Source: Coniferiporia sulphurascens
Lineage: Eukaryota; Basidiomycota; Agaricomycetes; Hymenochaetales; Hymenochaetaceae
Reading direction: 5' to 3'
Length of the DNA stretch: 64,000 nucleotides
NCBI GenBank assembly: GCA_002794785.1
Contig: NBBA01000008.1
Location: 558,001-622,000 of the forward strand
Positions within the stretch are counted from its first letter, which is position 1, and each line of letters starts with the position of its first letter. Of this stretch, positions 12,001 through 22,300 are shown piece after piece. Position numbers and translations under genes: made by a program. The notes beneath the pieces were generated by a model, which had not been told where the DNA came from, did no database searches, and worked only from the letters and a program-made list of their open reading frames with translations.

Positions 12001-13192
12001 CCGCTTCCGTCGCGTATAAGAATTCACCTATGACATACAAGTCACCTGTTGCCGGCAATATCGACAAAATCATGCTTACAGACACGGAGAACGACCAGAC
12101 TCTCGTGAAGGTTCTCATTCGTCAAACACGGAGACCTGAGCTCGGGGACAAGTTCTCGTCGAGGCATGGACAAAAAGGTGTATGTGGCTTGATCGTAAAC
12201 CAGGAAGACATGCCTTTCAACGATCAAGGGATTAATCCTGGTGAGTCCCCCACTGACTAGTTCAAAAATATTCGACTGAGGGGCGTACAGACTCGATCAT
12301 GAACCCTCATGGTTTCCCATCTCGTATGACGGTCGGAAAGATGATTGAACTCCTTGCTGGCAAGGTGGGGTCTTTGTTCTTACGGAATGTATACATTTTT
12401 AATTGATTTTTAATGTGAAGGCTGGGGTCCTCGATGGCAGTCTGCAGTATGGGACAGCTTTTGGCGGATCCAAGGTTCGTTAGTAGCTTTATCATCACAA
12501 CACAAAATTAACCGTTGTTCGTACTTGCAGGTTGAAGATATGTCGAAAATTCTTATCGACAAGGGATTCAATTACGCTGGAAAGGACATGCTCACCAGTG
12601 GAATAACTGGGGAGCAGCTGGAAGCTTACGTGTATTTCGGCCCCATCTACTATCAGGTACTTACGGCCAGTTGAGCTCATCATTATTGGTCATCTAACGT
12701 TTCTTTAGAAATTGAAGCATATGGTTATGGATAAAATGCATGCTCGTGCTCGGTACGATTTGGTCAACAAACGTGAGATTTTCACATTATTAATTTATTT
12801 TCCCATATAGCGGTCCCCGAGCAACATTAACTCGTCAGCCAACTGAGGGTCGTTCGCGCGAAGGTGGTCTCCGTCTGGGAGAGATGGAAAGAGACTGTCT
12901 CATCGGCTATGGCGCGACACAGCTCTTGCTAGAGCGACTCATGATTTCCTCGGACAAGTTTGAAGTCAACGCCTGTCAGGAATGCGGGCTAATGGGCTAT
13001 AACGGCTGGTGTCCGTACTGCAAAAGCTCAAAAAAGATGGCACAATTGACAATCCCATATGCCGCAAAGCTTCTGTTTCAGGAGGTGCGTTCATCAGTCA
13101 GCCGCTTTAGAACGAGTAAATTGACTTTTGTGTCTCTGCAGCTGATGGCAATGAACGTTGTTCCGCGTCTCATCCTAGATGACGCATCATGA
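9095..13192 (+). CDS. RPC2: DNA-directed RNA polymerase III second-largest subunit
   Basis: A 1146-aa subunit (13 exons, 3441 nt) forming one side of the Pol III active site, for tRNA and 5S rRNA transcription. Introns: 9197-9253, 9799-9851, 10817-10874, 11147-11201, 11643-11694, 11775-11827, 12241-12290, 12365-12420, 12475-12530, 12657-12708, 12753-12810, 13085-13141. Beta-subunit landmarks run in order: [19 protein letters not shown] at the N-terminus, [41 protein letters not shown], and the hybrid-binding [12 protein letters not shown]. The C-terminal zinc site is [16 protein letters not shown], and the last residues are [14 protein letters not shown]. Pol III identity comes from the KTVEDKW-like start and the [17 protein letters not shown] segment, both typical of RPC2. 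ATG 9095 was chosen because the upstream in-frame codons lack another ATG. The first intron (57 bp) stays in frame. Confidence 0.96.
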
Positions 13193-13489
13193 TATTTTAT
13201 GGCAGCAGACGTGCAAGGAACAATGTTATTTATTTGACACGCACCATTAGGCATTTTTTAGTCCGCTTCGTGTATTACCGGTAGCATCGAATTTGTTGTA
13301 GCACAAGCACCGTATCAGTTTATGCATTTTTTCCGAAATCTAATACTTGGTATAATCCGTTCATTTGAGGGCAAAATGACGGACGGCGGATGGGTCCGCA
13401 GGAAGTCGGGTCGACAAGCGTCAAAGACCAGACGCGTCTGGACGCGAATTAGGCGCGCCACGGTCATCTTCCGCACACCACCTCGAACC

Positions 13490-14842
13490 ATGACCGATTC
13501 GGCACCAGAGCCTCCTCCAAAGGACGTTCGTTAGTGCAATCTCTCGAATATCATGTATCTTGACTTCTGACGAGTCTCTAGTTATTCCGACGATTGTGGA
13601 ACCCAATGCTACGGCATACAACCCAACGACCACTGGTGTGTACTCGGGCTAAAGGGATTGCTGAAAGCTTCAATGTTGATGATGATATCTATACTCCTTA
13701 GACATGTCGTCGCTCAGTCCACTTGAGCTGCAACAGCTGACCCAGGTCCGTCAGTTCGAATTCGGAGTAGCAATGAGGCGCGTCCGACGACACTCTTTCC
13801 GCAGAATATGCTGGACGAAGCGGCATCTACACGTCCATTGATCACGGAAAGCATACCCCTCGCGGCTCTGCGCGAAGAATATGAAAACGGCTCGGGTTCT
13901 TTCATTCAGCAAATAGATTACCTGCGGAGCCAGGGCTTCACCGATATACGGAGAACACGGGGGGACGGCGATTGCTTCTATCGATGTATGTTCCTTCTCC
14001 TTTCCCCACTCTTTACGAGCCGACACCCTCTCCTCCTCGTGTATTCCCAGCCCTCGCCTTCGCATGGATTGAGCGCATGATTATCTCGCGAAACCAGACA
14101 GTCGATGTTGCAAAGTCTCTTTCGCTACTTGACTCATCGCTACTGATCCTGAAGGCTGCGGGCTTCCAAGAGCTCGTCTTCGATGACTTCTATGATGTCC
14201 TTATCTCGCTCATCCGTCAGATCGTCGTACCCGAGCCAGACGGCTCGACGCTGACGCCATCAATATTGCTTGAGGCGTTTCAGGACAGTGAAGGTGCGAA
14301 TTGATTCCCTCAAAACAAATTGTTAGTTGAGCTTGACGAACGTCAACACAACAGTTAGTAACTGCATTGTAGTCTTCCTCCGCCTCCTTACTTCTGCAGT
14401 CATACGAACCGACCCAGAGGCGTACGCGCCCTTTTTGTTTCACCCGGAGAGCGGTGATGATATCGCCCCACAAGAGTTCTGCGAGCGCTATGTAGAGGCG
14501 TGCGGAAAAGAGGCCGGTGGGTTATGCACATACAGTCAAACTTGCCCATTTATTTATGTTCGGTCTCTTCAACAGATCACGTCCAGATCACCGCACTGAC
14601 GAAGGCACTGAAGTTAAATGTCGAGGTTGCTTACCTTGATGGCCACAGTAGCGATGGTTCCGTTAGCTTTGTCCCGTTTCAGAATGTACCTCCGGACGAT
14701 TTTGAGAACCAGCTGGCGTTGTTGTACAGGTGAGCTACGCTCGTCATGTCGGAGACTGTCCGCCAGTCTTACTGACTAGTCGATGGCTGCACCCGCTAGA
14801 CCAGGGCACTACGACATCTTGGAGAAACGAAGAATAAACTAA
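13490..14842 (+). CDS. Otubain-type ubiquitin thioesterase (peptidase C65)
   Basis: A 306-aa cysteine protease that removes ubiquitin, preferring Lys48 chains in characterised otubains; cytosolic or nuclear. Eight exons sum to 921 nt. Introns: 13530-13581, 13636-13701, 13746-13804, 13986-14050, 14294-14354, 14517-14575, 14730-14799. The catalytic Cys lies in GDGDCFYR (Asp100, Cys103) and the His in PGHYDILEKRRIN at the extreme C-terminus (about His296). Between them are the otubain helices (AFAWIERMI, then CIVVFLRLLTSAVIRTD) and the EFCERYVEACGKEADHVQI block. The first about 60 residues are Pro/Thr-rich and not conserved. The start is the first ATG that joins the N-terminal exons in frame, and is less certain than the core. 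Confidence 0.93.
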
Positions 14843-15043
14843 TGCATGTTCCAGCTGGGTCAGAAAAATATTCGAAGAACCCAACGTGTAAGAGGGGGAA
14901 TTGATCTAATCCGTAAACGTGTAGCTTTAAGACCGAGACAAATGTTGTTCATTATGGCTTCCTTATTTTCAGCCGTGCAGTGTGTTTGATACCTTAAATG
15001 TATGCTCAATCAAATGCAGAACAAGCTATATGAGGAGCTCTCT

Positions 15044-16666
15044 TCACTCGTCCTCTGCGGTATCTATCTCTAGCTTTTTCCCGGCTCTCCGCTCACCCTT
15101 CCCCTTTCGCCACCTTTCATTCACAACGTCCACATGTTCCAATCGTTTTCTTAGGAGTAATGGAGTATAACTCCGAGCTGCAGTCCGCCGGATCATCCCT
15201 CCACCGAGTGGAATATTCAAAACAGTTGAGGGGCTGTTTTGTAAGAAGGTTGTAACTGTGGCAGCGTCAAAAGGGTGGGGGGATGAGGGCGGGGGATGGA
15301 ACACGGAAGCAGCGCGCAAGAAATGTGCATCGAGTACGCTGTGCACGAGCGAGCGGGCGTGGATTGCATGGAGTTGACGGTACAAGCTCCTCTCGCCCGT
15401 CGTCGCCAACCCGACGTTCTCGTCCGTCTCTTCGTCGTCCGTCCGCCATGGGACATCTTTAGTGCCATATGCACACTCCCACAACACCAGCGGGAGTGGG
15501 TCGGACATCTGGTACTCGGGCTTGCATGTCACAAGCTCGGGTGAAGGCTCGTCGTCACGATACGGGGGTGCTGGCCGGGCAGGGTCTGCGTTGAGTAATG
15601 CGCTCACGACTGCGGAAGGCTCCAGCCCTGCGCCAACGAGTAGGAGCACGGCCATTATATGGCGTACTTGATTGTATAAAAAGGCGGTGCCTATGAGGTC
15701 GAACACACACATATGTTGTTGTGTGCTGGCAATTGGTTCGGGCTCAGACTTGCCTGCAAAGACTGAGGCAAAACTAATCTCGGCGCGCAGGATTTTGCGC
15801 CAGAAGCTCGTAATCTGCTTGCTCGGGTCGAGCTTGCAGAGATTACGGAAGTCGTGCTCGCCGACGAGACGCGCCGCGGCATCGCGCATCGCGTCTAGAT
15901 CGAGTCCTTCGGGACTGAAGAAATATTTGTAGTGTCTGTACTTGCAGTTGAAGCGCGCAGAGAAAGAGGGCGAAATAGGCGACCATGCGAGAATGCGAAT
16001 AGTTGGGGGAAGGACGCGGTTTAGGATGGACACGTAGCGCAGCTCCTGCTTCCGTTCATAAAGTGGGGGAGGGGCCGGTGTATCTTCTGAATCGGATACC
16101 TCAAGCAAGGGGAGCTCATTTTCAGCATCGGACATGAAGTCCGAGTCCGTGACTTCTGGTGCATTGTCCTCGTTAGCTGTTAGTAAAGGCCCTGAAGACG
16201 GCCCCGGCTCAGAATCCGGTGTTTGGCCTATATTGCTCCGCACCCAAAGAGACACGACCTGTCCTGCAGAGCTGACCCCGCGGTCTGTACGCCCACAGCG
16301 TTCCCATCCGCACCCTTCAGGTCCAGCAGCGCCATCGATCAATTTGCATGACGCCAGCGCGTTATACAGGGTTCCTTCGACCGTCGGGAGTGGTGTTTTG
16401 TCATTCTGGAATGCAAGCCCATTGTACTCCCAGCCAGCATAGCAAAATTTCAGAGCAATCTTACGGCACGGGTAAGACGAGAAATGAAATGCTTTTGGTG
16501 CTTTGGCGATCTGTCTAGGAGGCGGGGAGTGTGTGCGAGATGAGAGGAGTGTCGCGTCGAGCAACTTCAGACGAGCGATGAGTTCTTCGCGAGACCAGGA
16601 CTCATAGGAGGGCGGAGGCATGATAGCTCTGCTGGCTGCTCTCGCGACTCTGGTTCGAGAGTGCAT
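15044..16666 (-). CDS. DEG1: tRNA pseudouridine synthase, Pus3/Deg1 family
   Basis: A single-exon gene of 540 aa. Pus3/Deg1 isomerises uridines 38 and 39 in the anticodon arm of many tRNAs. The TruA-type catalytic motif is ERCGRTDRGVSSAGQVVSL (catalytic Asp128). It follows the ALKFCYAGWEYNGLAFQ strand and precedes the YVSILNRVLPP, ARFNCKYRHYKYFF and FLYNQVRHIMAVLL blocks, all family features. Two acidic/Ser-rich insertions, near residues 155-200 and 400-430, lengthen it relative to yeast Deg1. A second ATG, 15 codons downstream, precedes the conserved part; the Arg-rich stretch between the two could be a mitochondrial presequence. It converges on otubain with about 200 bp between stops. Confidence 0.93.
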   Translation of the reverse strand: MHSRTRVARAASRAIMPPPSYESWSREELIARLKLLDATLLSSRTHSPPPRQIAKAPKAFHFSSYPCRKIALKFCYAGWEYNGLAFQNDKTPLPTVEGTLYNALASCKLIDGAAGPEGCGWERCGRTDRGVSSAGQVVSLWVRSNIGQTPDSEPGPSSGPLLTANEDNAPEVTDSDFMSDAENELPLLEVSDSEDTPAPPPLYERKQELRYVSILNRVLPPTIRILAWSPISPSFSARFNCKYRHYKYFFSPEGLDLDAMRDAAARLVGEHDFRNLCKLDPSKQITSFWRKILRAEISFASVFAGKSEPEPIASTQQHMCVFDLIGTAFLYNQVRHIMAVLLLVGAGLEPSAVVSALLNADPARPAPPYRDDEPSPELVTCKPEYQMSDPLPLVLWECAYGTKDVPWRTDDEETDENVGLATTGERSLYRQLHAIHARSLVHSVLDAHFLRAASVFHPPPSSPHPFDAATVTTFLQNSPSTVLNIPLGGGMIRRTAARSYTPLLLRKRLEHVDVVNERWRKGKGERRAGKKLEIDTAEDE

Positions 16667-16696
16667 ACAACCAGACGCGAATATTTATTTCAAGTA

Positions 16697-16948
16697 CAGG
16701 TGGATGTAAAAAGTTACGGACCGGCCAAAAAAGGAAGGAGGTTCGCATTGAGCACCAAAGCCCCTTTTCGCTGCTCATGCGGGGTAAACAACTTGACTCA
16801 GTGCATGAGGTCCTTATAATTAGTGCTAAAATATATTGGCTTGTCGATGTACAAGCTGCATTTATGTTTTGGCTCATAAAAAGATTTGAATGAGGGTGTC
16901 TAATCTCCTTCCTTTTTTGGTCGGTCCGTAACTTTTTACATCCACCTG
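16697..16948. mobile_element. MITE with about 44-bp terminal inverted repeats, TA-flanked (copy 1)
   Basis: A 252-bp non-coding element starting CAGGTGGATGT and ending ACATCCACCTG. The ends are nearly perfect inverted repeats over about 44 bp; for example TTACGGACCGGCC at the left answers GGTCGGTCCGTAA at the right. It is flanked by TA on both sides (16695-16696 and 16949-16950), as for Tc1/mariner-type insertion. The interior is AT-rich, without an ORF. A second, reversed copy lies at 46834-60471, split by two LINEs. The superfamily is inferred from the TA duplication only. Confidence 0.88.
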
Positions 16949-16950
16949 TA

Positions 16951-16963
16951 GACAAGAGAACAA
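16951..16963. repeat. Left target-site duplication of LINE family I
   Basis: GACAAGAGAACAA here equals the bases directly after the poly-A tail at 23979-23991. The preceding A also matches, so the duplication is 13-14 bp. It begins one base after the MITE's TA duplication. Confidence 0.9.
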
Positions 16964-17023
16964 CATCCTCCTTGTCCTCTAACCACCACCATCTAGGTAG
17001 TCTTTACAAGCACTCTGCCCTCT

Positions 17024-19306
17024 ATGTCTGAACAACAGCAACAAGAACAACAACCCCCTTGCCCCATCGACAAGACGTTCTCTGCCCCCTCTGTCTCTAC
17101 ATGGGGTGGTCTTCGCTCTCTTCGTGGACGTGGGGCCAACCCACTGCTTCCTCTGGGAACGGTCACGGCTTGCTCCTCCTCGTTCTTGGGGTCGATCTCG
17201 AGCTTTTCCCGTGTGCCTCCGGTACCCCCCAAAATCCTCCCCACAGTTTCCCCACTGGCGGCGGAGATCACGTCTCACCAGCCCTTCCACCCCCTGTCTC
17301 GCGCCGCCTCCGCAGCGAGTGACCGAGGAACTGACCAGGTCATGGCACACATCTCCAGCCCGGCTATCCCGGGTCTCCCCCTCCCAGGGCCTATTTCCGG
17401 CGAAACCCTCATTTTTGGGGGTCACCCAGGCCTTTCCTCTTTCCTGGCCCCTGTCCCACAGGTCCCCCAGTCCACCTCTGCCTCCATCTGGGCGACTCAC
17501 CCCCCCACTGATGCAGCCTCTGCCTTCGTTGCGCCTGCCCCCCCTATCATGCCTCCTGGTGGTGGAGGGGTTGCCCCCCATGTAGACGAGACCCCTTGGG
17601 GCCTGTCCCGCCCTACGTCTGCGGCCATCTTGTCCATGGACTCCGACTCAGAAATGTCGGAGGCTGGGAACTCTGATGCCCAGGCATCTACGGCCTCTGC
17701 ATGGAAAAAGCGCAAATCCACTAATGCCCCAGCCCCTCTGTCCCCCAGGGCGGAAGCGCTGCAGGTCCCCCTCCTCCGGCTGGCTGCTACTACCGCTATG
17801 CGTGCCTCCCATGACCTCCTCGCACTTGGGAAGACGACCTCTGTGTCGGCTGCCTCGACTGCTGCCCTCCTCGGGGAGATTGCCTTCATGGTTAATTCTC
17901 TCAACAGTGCTCTGGTCCAGGAGGATCCTCTCGCACAATCAGCCACGACGCAGGCCTTCCGGGCGGCGGCGGGCCCCCGTCTCAGCCTGGCCCTCAGCCC
18001 CGCCCCCCCTTCTGCCCTCCCCCAGCCCCCTCAGACTGCGGCCGGTCCCCCCCCTCTTCCCTCCCTGCCACAGCAGATGGTGCAGGTCATGTCTGACCTT
18101 ACGCGCCAAATGGCCTTCATGATGCAGCGGATGGACGCCCTCGAACGCCCCCCCCCACGCTCCTCGGGGGTCGGGTCCGCCCCCTCCGGAGACAGGAAAG
18201 GGAAGGGTAAAGCCAACCCTAGTACTGCCCCTCCTCCATCACAAGGACCTTCAGGCCCTTCTAACCTCACCGCCGGGTCCACCTTGCCGACACCTGTCCC
18301 TCCAGGTCTTGCCGCGGGTGGGGCTACCCCTGCCACTGCCCCTGCTACTGCAGCGCCAGTGCCGACAGGGGCCCCCACTACTGCTAGCGCTATGAAACAA
18401 GAGCCGAAGCGTGCAGTCCTCCCGGTTATCCGTACCATTACGGACCCGACCCTCGCCATCCGCTTCCATGGGGCCCCACCTCCTGCTGAAGCGTGCCCCA
18501 CCGACTCCCAGACAACAATTAATGTCTGGACCGCCCTCTCCCGCTTTCCCACTGCGGCCAAACTGGTCATATGTGCCGCCCACTGGAATGAACGAGGCAA
18601 CTGCTTCGTTACATTTGCTCACAACACTCACGTTCCAACTATGAACAGCATGAAGGAAGTTGTGATGGCAGCCGTGCAAAGCGTCTACCCCGCCACAGTC
18701 TCCCAACTCGTATCTTGGGCCTGCCTCCAAATTGCTGAAGTCCCCACACGTCCTGCTCCGGGCCTCCCTGCCTTCACTGCAGCGGACCTCCAATTGGAGT
18801 TCCGCACCACCAACCCTCACCTCCTCTCTCTCCCCATAACTCTAGAGCCCGATTGGACCCGGGCCTATGAACTCCTGGGCGAGGATGTCATGTCTGCCCC
18901 TATTGCTTTCTCTTTCGAGGATCCAATGGGCTCCCGCTCTGCGAGCGTCCTCTCTACCCCGAGGAACTGCGTCGTGTACATGTTCGGTCACCGGCTCAAA
19001 CTGGTGGCCCGCTGTGATCTCCCTCGCCTCATGCAGTGCACTAAGTGCGCGGCGTTAGGCCACCTCGTTCAAAATTGCAGGAACTGCCCGTGGTCGTGCC
19101 TCATATGCGCTGGCCGTCATCGAACTGATGACCACCGCATGCGCTGCCCGGGATGTGTCCACGACGCCCTTCCGGCCTCCTCCCCCTGCACCCACCCCCC
19201 CAAGTGCTTGAACTGCTCCAGCGAACACCATGCCAACTCTTCCAGCTGCCCCAAACAGCGTGGCCGTGCCCGTTCCTCTTTTGCCCCACCCCCGGCTGAT
19301 GAGTAG
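17024..19306 (+). CDS. LINE family I ORF1, gag-like zinc-knuckle protein (intact)
   Basis: A 760-aa intact ORF starting MSEQQQQEQQPP about 60 bp into the element. The first about 430 residues are Pro/Ser/Ala-rich and low-complexity. A conserved domain follows (VLPVIRTITDPTLAIRFHG onward). Three Cys/His clusters come near residues 670-735: CTKCAALGHLVQNC, CLICAGRHRTDDH and CPGC...CTHPPKCLNCSSEH. Such proteins coat LINE RNA and act as chaperones. The stop TAG is at 19304-19306 and overlaps the ORF2 start. It is the only LINE ORF in the window that appears undamaged. Confidence 0.9.
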   Translation: MSEQQQQEQQPPCPIDKTFSAPSVSTWGGLRSLRGRGANPLLPLGTVTACSSSFLGSISSFSRVPPVPPKILPTVSPLAAEITSHQPFHPLSRAASAASDRGTDQVMAHISSPAIPGLPLPGPISGETLIFGGHPGLSSFLAPVPQVPQSTSASIWATHPPTDAASAFVAPAPPIMPPGGGGVAPHVDETPWGLSRPTSAAILSMDSDSEMSEAGNSDAQASTASAWKKRKSTNAPAPLSPRAEALQVPLLRLAATTAMRASHDLLALGKTTSVSAASTAALLGEIAFMVNSLNSALVQEDPLAQSATTQAFRAAAGPRLSLALSPAPPSALPQPPQTAAGPPPLPSLPQQMVQVMSDLTRQMAFMMQRMDALERPPPRSSGVGSAPSGDRKGKGKANPSTAPPPSQGPSGPSNLTAGSTLPTPVPPGLAAGGATPATAPATAAPVPTGAPTTASAMKQEPKRAVLPVIRTITDPTLAIRFHGAPPPAEACPTDSQTTINVWTALSRFPTAAKLVICAAHWNERGNCFVTFAHNTHVPTMNSMKEVVMAAVQSVYPATVSQLVSWACLQIAEVPTRPAPGLPAFTAADLQLEFRTTNPHLLSLPITLEPDWTRAYELLGEDVMSAPIAFSFEDPMGSRSASVLSTPRNCVVYMFGHRLKLVARCDLPRLMQCTKCAALGHLVQNCRNCPWSCLICAGRHRTDDHRMRCPGCVHDALPASSPCTHPPKCLNCSSEHHANSSSCPKQRGRARSSFAPPPADE

Positions 19307-22300
19307 TACATGGACGTTCATGCAACACAATGTTGCAACGTCCCGAGTGCACGTCGAAGCACTCGTCCACTCCTTCTCGTCTGCCCCCGGTGCCGCCTCT
19401 CCACCTGCGGTTATTCTTCTACAGGAACCCCCTTGGTACCCTATTGGTGCCTCCCCCTCTATGTTTGTTGCATCAGGTATGCCCGTCTTCGGCTTCCCCA
19501 CCATGCCCAACTATCACGTCTTCCTGCCCCCCTCCTCGGGGGGCACTGAACTAACACGTCCGCGTGTGGTTACACTGGTCCACCAGTCCATCCCTCTGTC
19601 TCGGGTGATTTTGGATGCCTCGTGCTCCCCATCCCGGGACATACTCACGCTAATTTTTGACACTGGCCTTGGGCCGCTTTTTGTCACTAATGTATACAAT
19701 CATGATGCGAATAAAAAAGACACCATCTCCTCCCTTGCTCTGCTCGAGCTCCCCCTGAGTGCACATTGGCTGGTTGCTGGGGACTTCAACCTCCACTCCA
19801 TCCACTGGGACCATGGCACCCACTCTGCTAGTGATGCGCAAAAAGCCCGTCCTCTGGAGCACTGGGCTGCCTCACATGCCATGCACCTCCTTAATCAGCC
19901 GGGCTTCGATACCCAGCGCCGCCCTTCCACCCAATCCACTGAATCAGTCATCGACCTCACCTGGGCTTCCCCTTCTTTGGAAGACCTCGCTTTGGGCGAT
20001 TCCTGGACACGATCGTGGGATACCCCCTCTGGATCAGACCATGCCATTATCACATGGTCTCTCCCCACCTCTTCTGAACCTTTCGTCGACCCCTTCCTCC
20101 GCCCTAAGTATGATGATTCGCTCTCTACTGAATGGTTGGAAGCTCTAGATGAACCCCTCACTACCGCCTTCGCCCTTTCAGGCGCCACCCCTCAACTCCT
20201 TGACGTCAAAGTCGCCGCCATACATGCTGCGCTGGTACTCGCCACTGATTCCTCACACCCCCCCTCTTCTTCGAAGACAGGGGGCCATAAGGTCAAGTGG
20301 TGGGATGCCTCCTGCCGTGCTCACATGGTCGCTTTGCGCGGAGCTACTCCGGCGACTCGTATCGTGCTCCGATGAGAGTCGGCCGGTATCTTTCGCTGTG
20401 CTAAACGTGCATGGGCTGACTCGTTTACCGCCTCCGTCAAGCCGGACAAAATCTGGCCAATGGCGAAGTGGGCAATGGGCACAAGACGTGCACCCATCCC
20501 CTCCTTGGTTATGGGGCACTCCACCGTGAACTCCCCTGCGGAGAAGGCTTCTGCCTTCCGGTCTAAGTACTTCGGTACCCAACCGTCCGCCGCCCTTCCT
20601 CTGACCTATTCCTTCATCGGCGCCCACCCTATGCGTGATCACCCCATCCTCATGGAGGAGCTTGACCGCGCCATACACCTCACTTCGAATTCGAGTGCTC
20701 CAGGCATTACGGGTGTTGGCTACCAGGCTCTCAAAAGCCTGCATGCCGCCCATAGTGTTCCACTCCTTGCACTTTACAATGAGTGCCTGAATGCTGGACA
20801 CCACCCCCGTCCATGGAAGGACGCTAAGGTGGTGATGCTCTGGAAACTCAATAAGAAAGACCCGACAGCCCTTAACGCATACCGCCCCATCACTCTCGAA
20901 GAAACTATGGGCAAACTCCTCAAGAAGGTTATCGCCAACCGCATCCAGTTCATTGCCAATGAACTGGGCGCTCTTCCCCCTTCCCAATTCAGTACCCGCC
21001 AAAAGTCGGGCGTTTTGGATGCCACCTCAGACCTCGTAAACGAAATTGAATCTGCATGGGCTAAACATCATGTCACAATGGCCCTCGCCGTCGACGTGGC
21101 GGGTTTTTTCCCTTCGGTTCAACATCCGCGTCTACTTGCCGTCCTCTCAGAACTAGGGTTTCCCCCTCTCCTTGTCTCCTGGGTTCTATCCTTTGTTTCA
21201 GACCACCATGTTGCCTTGTCTTTTGACGGCTTCACCGACACTCTGACCCCCATACCTAATATGGGCGTTCCCCAAGGCTCACCCATCTCGCCCATCTTGT
21301 CAGCACTTTTTGCGACTAGCCTTCTCACCTCTCTCCAGGTCTCTGATCCTCTTGTCTTCGTCCGCGCTTATGTGGACGACCACCTCCTTACCACCTCTTC
21401 GAGTTCCATCGCAACTAACGTCGCACGCCTCGAACAGGCCTATGTCTCCTTCTCCACAGCATGCTGTGCCCTCGGTCTCTCCCTGGATGATGACAAAACA
21501 GAGCTCATCCATTGGACCCGGCGACTCGCTCTGCGTGAAGACTCCCTCATTCACCCTATACATCTGCCGCGACAGGGCCTCCAACCCCTCCGAATCGTTC
21601 CCTCCCGGCCTCTGCGCTGGTTGGGAATTTTCTTCGACGCGCAATTACTGTTTACGGTTCACGTTCAGCGCATGTGCTTTAAAGCCATGTCCTCACTTCG
21701 TGCCCTGGAATTACTGGGCAACACTTTACGCGGCCTTGACCCGCTCCACCTCCAACGTCTCTACATTGGATGCATACTGCCTGTTCTACTTTGGGGTTCC
21801 CCCCTCTGGTTTACTGGCATACGACAAAAGAGTAAATGCGATAAAATGACCTTAGTTCAATCCGCTGTGTGTCGCCGTATCCTTGGATCATGGCGCACGT
21901 CTCCACATGGCCCCTCCGAGGTCCTTGCATCCATTTTACCCATCCCCCTTCGTCTAGAACATACCAAGTCTCGTGCGGCCATTCGCTATCTTACCACGAT
22001 GCACACCCTCCTTCCAATATGCACTACGCGTAAAGGTACCATTACCACATCTTTCGTCAACCGGGTTCCCCCCGGCTGCGAAAGAGTTCCCCGATACATT
22101 CGCCCACCTTGGATCTCTTTACCGGCTTTACGCCACATAAGCATCGACCGTGCGATTGACCACTCTCAAGAAGCTCAAGATGCACTCATTCAGTCACACC
22201 ATGGTCTCATAGACCAGCTGAAAGATGTCCCCTCTCGCCTCCTCATCTATACCGACGGCTCCCGTAAGGGCACGTCCCCATCCTCCTTCTCTGGCAGTGC

